Counted from the stretch's first letter, positions 41,548-52,334 are shown. The stretch is DNA of 64,000 nt from Rhizobium terrae (GCF_003425685.1 NZ_QJKM01000008.1:275125-339124); one strand, 5' to 3'. Notes: generated by a model not told the origin, from the letters alone. Made by a program: numbers and translations.

Positions 41548-43089
41548 TTGCTGTTTCACAAAACGATCGCGTCTTTCGCCGTGCTGCTTGCACTTTCCGC
41601 TCCTGTTCTTTCCGGCTCAGCGTGGGCGCAGCAGCGGAGTGGAGACGAGGGTCGGGAGCGACGCGGACAGGCCGAACAGGGCGCCCAAGGCGGCATCTTC
41701 GGTCTTATTCCGGCGGATTCCACGACGGAACACGTCTTCAAGGCGCCATCCGGAGACATGCCTTACACGGCGACGGCCGGCACGCTTGATCTTTTCGGAC
41801 AGGACGGCAACCGCTCGGCGAAGATCTTCTATACAGCCTATACGGCCAGGGACCGCGGGCCTGGACGCCCCATCACCTTCGCCTTCAACGGCGGGCCGGG
41901 CGCTGCTTCGGCCTATCTGCATCTCGGCCTCGTCGGGCCCAGGATCCTGGAATTCGGCGAAACCGGCGATGACGGCACTATGCCCCAGCTCAAGGACAAT
42001 CCGGAAAGCTGGCTTGCCTTTACCGATCTCGTGCTGATCGACCCGGTCGGCACCGGCTGGAGCCGTGCGGCGAACAACGAGGCGGCAGGCGGCTACTATG
42101 GCGTGCGGCAGGATGCCGACAGCCTTGCCAAGGCGATCGCGCTCTATGTCCAGAAGAACAACCGGCTCGAGGCGCCGAAATATCTGCTTGGCGAGAGTTA
42201 TGGCGGTTTCCGCGCCGCGAAAGTGGCGGTGTCGCTGAAGAACACGCAAGGCCTCCTGCCGTCTGGCGTCATCATGCTGTCGCCTTTGATCGAAGGCAGG
42301 TTCCTTGCCAATACGGATGATCCGCTGAGCGCCGCACTGCAGTTCCCTTCGCTCGTCGCGGCCGAACTGGAGCATAGGAACGCCTTCACGCCGGAAAAGC
42401 TCGCCGAGGCCGAACGGTTCGCCATGAGCGATCTTCTGGTAGCACTGGCCGGCCCCTCTCCTTCCGGCCAGGCGGCCGATGCGCTTTATGCCCGTATTTC
42501 CGAACTGACCGGCATTCCGAAGGACGTGGCCGCCCATACCCGCGGTTTCGTCGGCGACGTTTATGCCAAGCAGATGGGCGGACCGGGCAAGGTGGTCAGC
42601 CCCTATGACGCGTCCTATGCGGTGCCGGACGCCTATCCGGAGGACAGCTATACCCGCAACGACGATCCGATCCTGGAGGGTTATACACGCGCCTTCGGCG
42701 CGGCTTTTGCGGCCTATGCCCGCAACGAGCTGAAATTTTCTTCGGAGATGACCTATTCGTTGCTGAACGAGGAGGTGAACCGCCGCTGGGAATGGAACGG
42801 CGGCCGCGGCGGCGACAGCCGCGCGCTCGCCAGCGCCACGACCGACATCCGCGACCTGCTTTCGGTCATTCCCTCGTTCAAGGTGATGATCGCCCATGGC
42901 TACAGCGATGCGCTGACGCCCTACGGCGCCAGCCGCTATGTCATCGACCATCTGCCGCCGCAACTGGCGGCCGGCCGCGCGGAGCTGAAAACCTATCGCG
43001 GCGGCCATATGTTCTACACAAAGCCAGGCTCCCGGAGGAGCTTCGCGGCGGATGTGAAGGCGTTTTACGCTACGAAGGCCACGGATTGA
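41548..43089 (+). CDS. Secreted serine carboxypeptidase-like peptidase (S10 family)
   Basis: A TTG at 41548 with AAGGAGG 8 nt upstream gives 513 aa. Signal peptide: FHKTIASFAVLLALSAPVLS, cleavage near SAWAQ. S10 features are the FNGGPGAASAYLHLGLVGPR oxyanion region, the nucleophile S217 in LGESYGGFRA, D454 in GYSDALTPY and H487 in YRGGHMFY, a complete triad. The region after the signal is acidic/basic and disordered (QRSGDEGRERRGQAEQ). It likely acts in the periplasm or outside, removing C-terminal residues from peptides. Convergent with the DEAD-box gene. Confidence 0.88.
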   Translation: MLFHKTIASFAVLLALSAPVLSGSAWAQQRSGDEGRERRGQAEQGAQGGIFGLIPADSTTEHVFKAPSGDMPYTATAGTLDLFGQDGNRSAKIFYTAYTARDRGPGRPITFAFNGGPGAASAYLHLGLVGPRILEFGETGDDGTMPQLKDNPESWLAFTDLVLIDPVGTGWSRAANNEAAGGYYGVRQDADSLAKAIALYVQKNNRLEAPKYLLGESYGGFRAAKVAVSLKNTQGLLPSGVIMLSPLIEGRFLANTDDPLSAALQFPSLVAAELEHRNAFTPEKLAEAERFAMSDLLVALAGPSPSGQAADALYARISELTGIPKDVAAHTRGFVGDVYAKQMGGPGKVVSPYDASYAVPDAYPEDSYTRNDDPILEGYTRAFGAAFAAYARNELKFSSEMTYSLLNEEVNRRWEWNGGRGGDSRALASATTDIRDLLSVIPSFKVMIAHGYSDALTPYGASRYVIDHLPPQLAAGRAELKTYRGGHMFYTKPGSRRSFAADVKAFYATKATD

Positions 43090-43113
43090 GGTCGGCGATG
43101 CCGGGGGCGGAGC

Positions 43114-45168
43114 CTATTTCCGTCTGTCGAACCCGCCACCGCCCTTGCCCGGCTTCGGTTTGCCCTTCTGGAAGGGCTTGGCGTCCTTCCTGAACGGCTT
43201 TGCGTCACGGGTCTCGGCGGTTTTGCCGCCGTCGAAACCGCCTGCGGGGGCGGCAGCCTTGAAGCCTTGCTTCTTCGGCTTGCCCTTCGGGCGGTCACCC
43301 CAGACTTCGTCGTCCAGGAGCCGCTCGTCGCGGGACGGCTGGGAACCAAACCGGCCGCCCCCGGCCGATGCATCCTTCCTGGACGGCCGCTCTCCCTTGG
43401 GGGACCAGTCCTTGCGCGGTGCGTCTTCACGTGGCCCTTGCTTGCGGGGCTTGTCCATGCGCGGGCCTTCGCGGGTCGGGCCGTCCTCGTTGCTTCTCGT
43501 GAACTTGCCGAAGTCCGGCGCGCCGTTGAGGCGCGTCACGCGGATGCCGCGTTCCATCATGCGGTCCTTGCCGAGCTTGTTCATGAAGCCCTCGGCCTGG
43601 TCGGCCGCGATTTCGACATAGGTCTCGTCGGCCTGCATCTTGATGGCGCCGATCTCGTTCTTGGTGAAGCCGCCGGCGCGGCACAGCGTCGGGATGAGCC
43701 AGCGCGGTTCGGCGCGCTGCTTGCGGCCGACGGAGAGCGAAAACCACACCGCCGGGCCGAAATCGCCGCGCGGCGTGAGCGGCCGGGAGGCCGGATCGCC
43801 TCTTTCGCCGGCATTGCTGCGGCCTGCCTCGCGCGGCTTGCGGCCGCCGTCCAGCGAGACTTCCGCGATATCCTCCGGTGCGGAATATTTCGAACGGTAG
43901 AGAGCGACGAAGGCGGCGGCCAGCTTCTCCGCACCATGGCTTGCGACCAGGCGGGCAACCAGTTCCTGCTCTTCCTCGCGTGGTTTTTCCTCGAAGATCG
44001 GATCGGCAAGCAGTCGTTCGTCGTCGCGACGCATCACGTCTTCGGCCGAGGGCGGATGGGCCCAGGTGGGCGTGATGCCCGCACCGGCGAGCAGGCGTTC
44101 TGCCTTGCGGCGGGCGTTGACCGGCACGATCATGGCGCTGATGCCCTTGCGCCCGGCGCGGCCCGTGCGGCCGCTGCGGTGAAGCAGCGTTTCCGAATTG
44201 GTCGGCAGATCCGCATGGATGACGAGATCGAGGCCCGGCAGGTCGATGCCGCGGGCGGCGACGTCGGTCGCGATGCAGACGCGCGCCCGGCCGTCGCGCA
44301 TGGCCTGCAGCGCATGGGTGCGTTCGTTCTGGGTGAGCTCGCCGGACAATGCCACGACATCGAAATTGCGGTTGTTGAACCGCGCCGTCAGGTGGTTGAC
44401 GGCCGCCCGCGTCGAGCAGAACACGATGGCATTGGTGGCTTCGTAATAACGAAGCACGTTGATGATGGCGTTTTCCCGATCCGACGGCGCCACGGCGAGT
44501 GCTCGATATTCGATATCGCCATGCTGCTTTTCTTCGGTCGTGGTGGCGATCCGCACCGCGTCGCGCTGGTAGCTTTTGGCAAGCTTGGCGATGGCGGCCG
44601 GCACGGTTGCCGAGAACATCAGCGTGCGGCGGTCGTCGGGCGCGGATTCGAGGATGAATTCCAGGTCCTCTCGAAAGCCGAGATCGAGCATCTCGTCGGC
44701 TTCGTCGAGCACTGCGACCTTGAGCTCGGACATGTCGAGCGCGTTGCGGCGGATATGGTCGCAGAGGCGTCCCGGGGTGCCGACGACGATATGGGCGCCG
44801 CGTTCCAGCGCGCGCCGTTCGCTGCGGATATCCATGCCGCCGACGCAGCTCACGATCACCGCGCCGGCCATCTCGTAGAGCCATTCCAGCTCGCGCTTCA
44901 CCTGCATGGCGAGTTCGCGGGTCGGGGCGATGACGAGCGCCAGCGGATTGCCCGCAGAGCCGAATCTTTCCGCCTCTCCCAGCAGCGTCGGCGCCATGGC
45001 GAGGCCGAAGGCCACCGTCTTGCCCGAACCGGTCTGGGCCGAAACCAGTGCGTCGGACTGCGCCAGCGCTGGATCGAGCATCGCCTGCTGGACGGGGGTG
45101 AGGGTCGTATAGCCGCGCTTTGCCAACGCCTTGGCGATCGCCGGAACGGCGTTGTTGTGATCGGTCAT
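43114..45168 (-). CDS. DEAD-box ATP-dependent RNA helicase with DbpA-like and basic C-terminal tail
   Basis: The ATG at 45168 with AAGAG upstream gives 684 aa; an ATG at 45234 is less likely. Motifs: Q motif, Walker A SAQTGSGKTVAFG, DEAD box VLDEADEMLDLG, FSATVPAAI, and motif VI LHRSGRTGRAGRKG. After the helicase core comes a DbpA/CsdA RNA-binding domain (WLIPTLCRAGGFTKNEIGAI) and then about 130 residues rich in Lys, Arg, Pro, Gly (TREGPRMDKPRKQGPRED), probably disordered. It resembles CsdA/DeaD helicases that work in ribosome assembly and cold adaptation. Confidence 0.9.
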   Translation of the reverse strand: MTDHNNAVPAIAKALAKRGYTTLTPVQQAMLDPALAQSDALVSAQTGSGKTVAFGLAMAPTLLGEAERFGSAGNPLALVIAPTRELAMQVKRELEWLYEMAGAVIVSCVGGMDIRSERRALERGAHIVVGTPGRLCDHIRRNALDMSELKVAVLDEADEMLDLGFREDLEFILESAPDDRRTLMFSATVPAAIAKLAKSYQRDAVRIATTTEEKQHGDIEYRALAVAPSDRENAIINVLRYYEATNAIVFCSTRAAVNHLTARFNNRNFDVVALSGELTQNERTHALQAMRDGRARVCIATDVAARGIDLPGLDLVIHADLPTNSETLLHRSGRTGRAGRKGISAMIVPVNARRKAERLLAGAGITPTWAHPPSAEDVMRRDDERLLADPIFEEKPREEEQELVARLVASHGAEKLAAAFVALYRSKYSAPEDIAEVSLDGGRKPREAGRSNAGERGDPASRPLTPRGDFGPAVWFSLSVGRKQRAEPRWLIPTLCRAGGFTKNEIGAIKMQADETYVEIAADQAEGFMNKLGKDRMMERGIRVTRLNGAPDFGKFTRSNEDGPTREGPRMDKPRKQGPREDAPRKDWSPKGERPSRKDASAGGGRFGSQPSRDERLLDDEVWGDRPKGKPKKQGFKAAAPAGGFDGGKTAETRDAKPFRKDAKPFQKGKPKPGKGGGGFDRRK

Positions 45169-45396
45169 TCTCTTGGTCTTTCGGATTTTCAGGGCGCTGG
45201 AGCGCCGCCGCTGCAACGTTTGCAGCGCAAACATGGCGCGTTCCTACTGAGTTCGCGGTGAAAAGTCAAAGCGCATGCGGTCTGCCGAGACGAGACCTGA
45301 TGCCATGGATGTGATCGAAGCCATCTTCAACCTTGATGCAGGAATGAATAGAAGCTCATCTTCAGCGATTTTCATCCGGAAAGACCTTACCGACCC

Positions 45397-46119
45397 ATGT
45401 CCAGTGAATACCACCCGTCGCGGCGCGCTTTCGTGTTGGGCTCCATCTCCCTGGCCGCAACGCTGGCAGGCTGCGCCAGCACATCCGAACGCGCCCCGAT
45501 CCCGGAAATGGCCCGCCGGCCAATCGAGCTGCCCGGCGAGGCGGAGCTGGAGGCGCGTTATGCCGCGGTCGAGGATGGCGGACATCTCATCCCCGCTGTT
45601 CCCTACAGGCAGATCGACCCGAAATATTACCGCCAGCGCGTGGTCGACCCGACCGGAGAGACGCCCGGCACGGTGGTGGTCGATACGCCCGGCCGCTTCC
45701 TCTACGTGGTCGAGCCCGGCGGCACCGCCATGCGCTACGGCGTCGGCATCGGCCGCGACGGCTTTGCCTGGCAGGGCGAAGGCGTGATCCATTGGCGCCA
45801 GCCCTGGCCGCGCTGGAAGCCGCCGAACGAGATGGTGGCCCGCCAGCCGAGCCTCAGGAAGTTCTCCATCGAGAACGGCGGCATGGATCCGGGCGTGAAA
45901 AACCCGCTCGGCGCCCGCGCCCTCTACATCTTCCAGAATGGCGAGGACACGCTCTACCGGCTGCACGGCACGCCCGAATGGGATTCGATCGGCAAGGCCA
46001 CCTCCTCCGGTTGCGTGCGGTTGGTGAACCAGGACGTGCTGGATCTTTATACTCGCGTCCCCTACCACGCCCGCATCGTCGTGCATCAGGAGGCACTGAG
46101 GCCGGTTTCCGCCGTTTGA
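45397..46119 (+). CDS. L,D-transpeptidase (YkuD family), probable lipoprotein
   Basis: A 240-aa protein whose N-terminus, RRAFVLGSISLAATLAGC, has a twin arginine and a lipobox with C26, so it may be a membrane-anchored lipoprotein. The YkuD catalytic block is YRLHGTPEWDSIGKATSSGC with nucleophile C206 followed by VRL. Such enzymes form 3-3 cross-links in peptidoglycan or attach proteins to it; rhizobia encode many, often polar-growth related. It is divergent from the DEAD-box gene and upstream of recX. Confidence 0.92.
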   Translation: MSSEYHPSRRAFVLGSISLAATLAGCASTSERAPIPEMARRPIELPGEAELEARYAAVEDGGHLIPAVPYRQIDPKYYRQRVVDPTGETPGTVVVDTPGRFLYVVEPGGTAMRYGVGIGRDGFAWQGEGVIHWRQPWPRWKPPNEMVARQPSLRKFSIENGGMDPGVKNPLGARALYIFQNGEDTLYRLHGTPEWDSIGKATSSGCVRLVNQDVLDLYTRVPYHARIVVHQEALRPVSAV

Positions 46120-46178
46120 AACGACCCCTGCCGCTGTTTTGCCGGAGCCGAGTCGTGTAAGACCCGGCTCCGAAGCAT

Positions 46179-46769
46179 GTGAAACGCCAGAGCGGCAGGA
46201 GGCTCGAACTGGACTTGGACGACGAGACGCCGCAATCCGATGCGCCGACGCCGCGCATGTTCTCCTGGGCGCGCAATTCGGCGATCTACCGGCTCGACCG
46301 GCGCATGCACACCGAAAAGCAGCTGTTCGACGCCATATCGCGCAAGGCCCGTCAGAAATTCGAGCATATCGGCGAGGCGCAGGTGAAGGCGCTGGCCGAC
46401 TCCGCCGTGAAGTTCGCCCACGACAACAAGGCGCTGGACGACACGGCCTATGCGGAAATCAGCACCCGCGCGGGCATGCGCGGTGGCAGGTCGAAAAGGA
46501 TGATCGCCCGGAAACTGTCGCAGAAGGGCGTCGCCGGAGAGACCGTCGCGGCGGCCGTCGCCGAGGCGGACGACTTTTATGCCGCCCTCGTGCTTGCCCG
46601 CAAGCGCGCCTTCGGGCCTTTCCGCAGGGGCGAACTCGACGACAAACGCAAGGCAAAGGAGCTTTCCGCCTTTGCCAGGGCAGGTTTCAGCTTCGAAATC
46701 GGCAAGAAGGTCTTCGAAATGTCATTCGACGATGCCCAGCAAGCGCTGGAGGCCGGCCGCCATCTCTAG
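46179..46769 (+). CDS. recX: RecX family regulatory protein
   Basis: A 196-aa protein with the three-helix repeats of RecX: SAIYRLDRRMHTEKQLFDAI, KALDDTAYAEISTRAGMRGG, RSKRMIARKLSQKGVAGETV, and DFYAALVLARKRAFGPFRRG. RecX binds RecA filaments and limits recombination; in rhizobia the gene is not always next to recA and no recA is seen here. The GTG start is only weakly preceded by a ribosome site and a stem-loop (CGGAGCCG/CGGCTCCG, 46143-46172) ends 6 nt before it, so translation may be modest or regulated. Confidence 0.82.
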   Translation: MKRQSGRRLELDLDDETPQSDAPTPRMFSWARNSAIYRLDRRMHTEKQLFDAISRKARQKFEHIGEAQVKALADSAVKFAHDNKALDDTAYAEISTRAGMRGGRSKRMIARKLSQKGVAGETVAAAVAEADDFYAALVLARKRAFGPFRRGELDDKRKAKELSAFARAGFSFEIGKKVFEMSFDDAQQALEAGRHL

Positions 46770-46803
46770 ACCAGCTGGCGTCTCGCCGGCGAAGTTTGCG
46801 GTT

Positions 46804-47271
46804 TCAGGCCCGCTTGAGCGCCGGGTCGTCGAGCGCTGGATTGTAGAAGAGCGACAGCGTCAGGCTTTTTGCGATCCGCTCCGCCGTCGCCATGAACCAG
46901 GCCTTCGCCTCATCGTTCGGGGCGATGTCGTCGAGCGTTGCGGCAAACAGTTCCAGCCATTTCGGAAAAAGCTCCGGTGTCATGTTCGCGACGCCGAGAT
47001 GCGCCTGGACCGGCTTGCCGCCATAGGCCCCGTTGCGGAAGGCGACGGCGGACCAGAAGCTCTTCATCTTCTCCATATGCTCCGGCCAACGTCCTGAGAG
47101 CCTGGCGTCGAAAACGGGACCCAGTTCCGGTTGAGCCAGCACCCGGCCATAAAACGTGTCGACCAGTTTGCCGATGAAGGTCTCGTCGATGCCGATCGCC
47201 TTCATTTCCGCTTCCGCCCGTTCACGGATCGCCGCAACATGCGCGGTACGGCCCTGCAGTTCATTATCCAT
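46804..47271 (-). CDS. Group III truncated hemoglobin
   Basis: The ATG at 47271 gives 155 aa; an upstream ATG at 47310 would add a low-complexity N-terminus. Features of group III 2/2 hemoglobins: FIGKLVDTFYGRVLAQPELG, PVFDARLSGRWPEHMEKMKS, FWSAVAFRNGAYGGKPVQAH with the proximal His, and LFPKWLELFAATL. The B-helix carries Tyr/Phe positions for the distal site. Group III members are cytosolic heme proteins tied to nitrosative or oxygen stress, though functions vary. It is convergent with recX and stands alone. Confidence 0.87.
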   Translation of the reverse strand: MDNELQGRTAHVAAIRERAEAEMKAIGIDETFIGKLVDTFYGRVLAQPELGPVFDARLSGRWPEHMEKMKSFWSAVAFRNGAYGGKPVQAHLGVANMTPELFPKWLELFAATLDDIAPNDEAKAWFMATAERIAKSLTLSLFYNPALDDPALKRA

Positions 47272-47539
47272 CTCGGCCTCCGGCTCTGCCGCCGTTGCGG
47301 CACAACTCATATAGGCAAAGCCGGCGCCGCACCAAAGGCCGAACTGGCGGTTGCGACGATCTGACAGGGTGTGCCTGTGCGGGGACGACCGAAGGCGCCT
47401 TCAGACGTCATGGCGTTTCGTCATGGCCACGGTTCCCGATATGGTGCCAAATCGAGAGGCCTGATCGCTGCCGGGCCTCTCGCATTTGCGTTCGAACGCC
47501 GTGGCGCACTTGCCCGGGGCGCCGTGGCGTGGTCCGGCG

Positions 47540-48280
47540 TCAACCGGCCAATGCCACGGCGTCGGCGCCGGCCGGGATGCGGAGCGGGCATGACGGATCG
47601 GTCGCAGCGCGCCACACGGCCTCGACCACGTCGAGCGGCCGGGTGATGACGGATGCCTGCTGTTGCCAGGTCGCGAAGACGTTCTGTGCGAGGTCGGCAT
47701 AGGCTTCCGGGAAACCGTCCTGGGCTTTGGCGCGCGCATTTTCTCCGAAACGGGTTTCCGGCGCACGTCCCGGCAGCACCAGGGCGACGCGCACGTTGAA
47801 TTGCTCGAGTTCCAGCGCAAGCGACTCGGTGAACGCGTTCACCGCCGCCTTGCTGGCCGTGTAGACGGAAAGCAGGTGAAGCGGCTTCAGGGTCACGCTC
47901 GAGGTCACGTTGACGACGACACCGGCCTTCCGCTGCCGGAACTGGGGCAGGATCGCCTGGGTCATCGCCATCGTGCCCAGCGTATTCGTCTCGAAGACCT
48001 CGCGGGCGATATCCATCGGCGTGCCTTCGAGCGCGTTCAGCCAGCCGATCCCTGCATTGTTGACCAGGACGTCGATCGGCCCTGCGGCTTCGACAGCCCG
48101 GCGAATGCTGTCCGGGTCGGTGACGTCGAGGGCGAGTATCCGCAGGTGCTCCGAACGGGGCAGGACGTCTTCACGCGGCGTGCGCATCGTCGCGACGACC
48201 TTCCAGCCGCGATCGAGAAAATATCTGGCGATTTCCAGGCCGAATCCGGACGAGCAACCGGTGATGAGGACGGTTTGCAT
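47540..48280 (-). CDS. Short-chain dehydrogenase/reductase (SDR)
   Basis: A 246-aa SDR: cofactor loop TGCSSGFGLEIARYFLDRGW, LALDVTDPDS, VNNAGIGWLNALEG, catalytic Ser in NVTSSVTLKP and YTASK. The Arg following the second strand (ATMRTPRED) favours NADP. It is divergent from an AraC regulator at 48378 with a 97-bp gap, a common arrangement in which the activator controls the reductase and itself. No substrate can be named. Confidence 0.85.
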   Translation of the reverse strand: MQTVLITGCSSGFGLEIARYFLDRGWKVVATMRTPREDVLPRSEHLRILALDVTDPDSIRRAVEAAGPIDVLVNNAGIGWLNALEGTPMDIAREVFETNTLGTMAMTQAILPQFRQRKAGVVVNVTSSVTLKPLHLLSVYTASKAAVNAFTESLALELEQFNVRVALVLPGRAPETRFGENARAKAQDGFPEAYADLAQNVFATWQQQASVITRPLDVVEAVWRAATDPSCPLRIPAGADAVALAG

Positions 48281-48377
48281 GGCAGCTCCTTTGTGGTTTG
48301 CAATGCCTGGAATCTAGACCGCGAATGCAGGACTTGCTATAATCGAAAATCCGATTTTCATTTGCAAGAGTCCTGGA

Positions 48378-49283
48378 ATGATCGACCCGTTTGCGGAAGT
48401 GGTGACGTTGCTCCAGCCGAGCGCGCCTCTCTCGAAGGTTGTCAGCGGCGCCGGAGCCTGGCGCGTCCAACGCTCGGAATCCGGCCAGCCCTTCTATTGT
48501 GCGATCCTGCAGGGTTCGTCCCGGCTTGCCGTCGAGGGTCAGGATCCGGTCGAGCTTCGGGAGGGCGATTTTGTTCTGGTCCCCGCCGTATACGGCTTCG
48601 TCATGTCGAGTCTTGGGCCGGGAACGACGGGTGGTGGCGATCCGCTGGCCATCGCCGAATTTCCGGGCGAGATAAGGCATGGAAATCCGGACGGACCGCC
48701 CGATGTCCGGCTGCTGGTCGGTCATTTCGTGTTCGGTTCGCCGGACGCGGCTCTCCTGGTGTCGCTCCTTCCGCAACTCGTGCATGTTCGCGGGGAAAAA
48801 CGGCTTGCCGCCATCGTCGAGCTGGTCGGAGAGGAAGCCCGCGCGCGCCGGCCTGCGCGGGACGTGATCCTCGCCCGTCTCTTGGAAGTCCTGCTCATCG
48901 AGGCGCTTCGGGCCACGGCGGGCAATGAAGCCTCGCCGGGGCTTCTGCGCGGTCTTGCGGATGGGCGTCTCGCGGCCGCGATCCGCCGGATGCACGAAGA
49001 CCCGACCCGGGACTGGACTGTGGAGCAACTGGCTCACGAGGCTGCACTTTCCCGGTCCGCCTTCTTCGACCGGTTCCGCCGCGCCATGGGCGTCACGCCG
49101 ATGGAATATCTGCTCTCATGGCGCATGGCGCTGGCCAAGAACCTTTTGAGACGCAACGAAGGAGGCATCAAGGAAATCGCCGAGCGGGTCGGATACGGTT
49201 CCGCAAGCGCATTCAGCGTGGCGTTCACCCGCTTCGTCGGATTGCCGCCGACCCGCTATGCACGGGAGGAAATGGCATCGTAG
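48378..49283 (+). CDS. AraC-family regulator with N-terminal cupin domain
   Basis: A 301-aa protein. The N-terminal cupin_6 region (FYCAILQGSSRLAVEGQDPV, LREGDFVLVPA) binds the effector in relatives; the C-terminal AraC domain has two helix-turn-helix units, WTVEQLAHEAALSRSAFFDR and IKEIAERVGYGSASAFSVAF, ending VGLPPTRYARE. Regulators of this cupin_6 type usually control an adjacent oxidoreductase, in agreement with the divergent SDR. Confidence 0.88.
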   Translation: MIDPFAEVVTLLQPSAPLSKVVSGAGAWRVQRSESGQPFYCAILQGSSRLAVEGQDPVELREGDFVLVPAVYGFVMSSLGPGTTGGGDPLAIAEFPGEIRHGNPDGPPDVRLLVGHFVFGSPDAALLVSLLPQLVHVRGEKRLAAIVELVGEEARARRPARDVILARLLEVLLIEALRATAGNEASPGLLRGLADGRLAAAIRRMHEDPTRDWTVEQLAHEAALSRSAFFDRFRRAMGVTPMEYLLSWRMALAKNLLRRNEGGIKEIAERVGYGSASAFSVAFTRFVGLPPTRYAREEMAS

Positions 49284-49448
49284 AACTCTGTCCCGTCCTG
49301 CCCCGTCGCACCTGGATGGCGATTTGCGGGACCGACGGGCACGATGGCAAAGGCCGGTCGGAGTTGCGCCGGCACGGTGGAGCTCCCGTGCCGGCACGGA
49401 CTTGCGGTTCAGGACCCCTCCCCTCTTCAGGAGGGCTGCCGGTTTCCG

Positions 49449-50654
<1,206 letters not shown>

Positions 50655-50665
50655 GATCTTCTCTC

Positions 50666-51355
50666 TTAGAGTTGGGGAACGGCGAGATCGGCGACCGGGC
50701 CTTCGATATGGAGCTTGGCGCCGGTCATGGCTTGCAATTCCTCGATGCTCATGCCGGCAAGCTTTTCACGCAGCACGAAATGGCCTTGCCTGATGTCGAC
50801 CACCGCGTGGCTGGTATAGACCCGGGTGATGCAGGCGACGCCGGTGAGCGGGAAGGTGCATTTTTCGACGAGCTTCGGCTCGCCGTTCTTGGTGACATGT
50901 TCCATGATGACCGACACCTGCTTTGCGCCATGCACCAGGTCCATGGCGCCGCCGACGGCAGGAACGCCCTTGGTGCCGACGCGCCAGTTGGCGAGGTCGC
51001 CATTCTCCGCCACCTGCAGCGCGCCGAGGATGGCGACATCGAGATGGCCGCCGCGCACCATGGCAAAGCTGTCCGCATGGTGGAAGAAGGCAGCGCCCGG
51101 CAGCAATGTCACGGCCTTCTTGCCGGCATTGATGAGGTCCCAGTCCTCTTCGCCGGGCTTCGGCGCCTCGCCGAAATTCAGGATGCCGTTTTCCGTGTGG
51201 AAGATCGCCTGCCTGCCCGGCGGCTGGTAACGGGCGACCATTTCCGGAAAGCCGATGCCGAGGTTCACATAGGCGCCGTCGGCAATGTCCTGCGCCGCGC
51301 GCCAGGCGATCTGGGCGTTGGAGAGCTTGATGTCTTCGCGGGTGTTCACGGTCAT
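50666..51355 (-). CDS. pcaJ: 3-Oxoadipate CoA-transferase subunit B
   Basis: A 229-aa subunit of the family I CoA-transferases. The catalytic Glu lies in FHTENGILNFGEAP; DGAYVNLGIGFPEMV and KGVPAVGGAMDLVHGAKQV are typical of subunit B. Together with PcaI it moves CoA from succinyl-CoA to 3-oxoadipate. The start codon overlaps the pcaI stop (ATGA), matching subunit stoichiometry. Confidence 0.93.
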   Translation of the reverse strand: MTVNTREDIKLSNAQIAWRAAQDIADGAYVNLGIGFPEMVARYQPPGRQAIFHTENGILNFGEAPKPGEEDWDLINAGKKAVTLLPGAAFFHHADSFAMVRGGHLDVAILGALQVAENGDLANWRVGTKGVPAVGGAMDLVHGAKQVSVIMEHVTKNGEPKLVEKCTFPLTGVACITRVYTSHAVVDIRQGHFVLREKLAGMSIEELQAMTGAKLHIEGPVADLAVPQL

Positions 51356-52095
51356 GGCTTTTCTCCCCCTTGGGCTCCCTCATATGCCGAGCCGTAAACC
51401 ACGCCCGCCCGGATGAGCTCTTCTTCCTGTTGCGGGTTCGCGACTTCGACGACGCGGTCGACGAAGATGCCGGGGGTGACGACGTGCTCGGGGTCGATCT
51501 CGCCCGCCTTGACGATCTTCGAAACCTGCACGATCGTCTTGGCGGCGGCCATGCACATCAGCGGATTGAAGTTGCGGCCGGCCTTGTTGTAGGTCAGGTT
51601 GCCGTAGGGATCGCCGAGATGCGCCTTGACGATCGCGAAATCGGCCTTCAGCCAGCGTTCCTGCACATAATGGCGGCCGTCGAATTCGGCGATCACCTTG
51701 CCTTCCGCAAGTTCGGTGCCATAGGCAGTCGGCGTGTAGAAGGCCGGGATGCCGGCGCCGCCTGCCCGGATGCGCTCGGCAAGCGTGCCCTGCGGCACCA
51801 GTTCCAGCTCGATCCGGCCGGCCAGATAGCGATCCGTGAAGGCACGCGGATCGGTCGATTTCGGGAAGGAGCAGATCATCTTTTTGACCATGCCCGCATC
51901 GATCATCGCCGCGATGCCGATCTTGCCGTTGCCGGCATTGTTGTTGATGACGGTGAGGTTCTTCGAACCCTTGTCGATCAAGGCGTGGATCAGCTCAATC
52001 GGTGCGCCCGACCCGCCGAAGCCGCCGATCATGACGGTCGCGCCGTCACCAATTTCGGAGACGGCTTCCGCCAAGCTCCCGATCGTCTTGTCCAT
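51352..52095 (-). CDS. pcaI: 3-Oxoadipate CoA-transferase subunit A
   Basis: The ATG at 52095, behind GGAGAAT, gives 247 aa (DKTIGSLAEAVSEIGDGATV). Subunit A signatures: MIGGFGGSGAPIELIHALID, NNAGNGKIGIAAMIDAGMVK, YTPTAYGTELAEGK. First gene of pcaI-J-F, divergent from pcaR. An extended upstream frame enters the promoter region and is rejected. Confidence 0.93.
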   Translation of the reverse strand: MDKTIGSLAEAVSEIGDGATVMIGGFGGSGAPIELIHALIDKGSKNLTVINNNAGNGKIGIAAMIDAGMVKKMICSFPKSTDPRAFTDRYLAGRIELELVPQGTLAERIRAGGAGIPAFYTPTAYGTELAEGKVIAEFDGRHYVQERWLKADFAIVKAHLGDPYGNLTYNKAGRNFNPLMCMAAAKTIVQVSKIVKAGEIDPEHVVTPGIFVDRVVEVANPQQEEELIRAGVVYGSAYEGAQGGEKP

Positions 52096-52210
52096 AGGGA
52101 AATTCTCCTTCGCTCGAAGGGGCTGGACAGGTGGGCCAGCCGCGCCTCCGGGGGAATTGATAAATCGCGGCGTGTTTTGCGGCAAGGATTATGTGCGGTA
52201 TTTGACATTT

Positions 52211-52225
52211 GTTCATATATCGCAC
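52211..52225. promoter_or_regulatory. PcaR-box-like site GTTCATATATCGCAC
   Basis: This 15-mer matches the Pseudomonas PcaR site GTTCGATAATCGCAC (recalled) at 11 of 15 positions, with both outer half-sites exact. It lies 116 nt upstream of pcaI and about 194 nt before pcaR, in an AT-rich stretch of the divergent gap, where an IclR-type PcaR would bind to activate pcaIJF with beta-ketoadipate and repress itself. Confidence 0.65.
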
Positions 52226-52334
52226 ATTCTCGGCGTATGGGGATGGTGAAATTGCACCTCGCCCTGGCGCTTTACCCGTTCCGTCGGGAGAGGGGACTGC
52301 CACATGCGGCGTGAACGGTGACCGAGGCGGTGTG

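Noticed and set aside
43267..45261. A 664-codon open frame antisense to the DEAD-box helicase
   Set aside because: No family features, composition typical of an antisense shadow, while the minus strand carries all DEAD-box motifs.
47453..47482. Hairpin CGAGAGGCC / GGCCTCTCG between the hemoglobin and SDR genes
   Set aside because: A 9-bp stem exists but there is no T-run and both directions are possible, so I did not call it a terminator.
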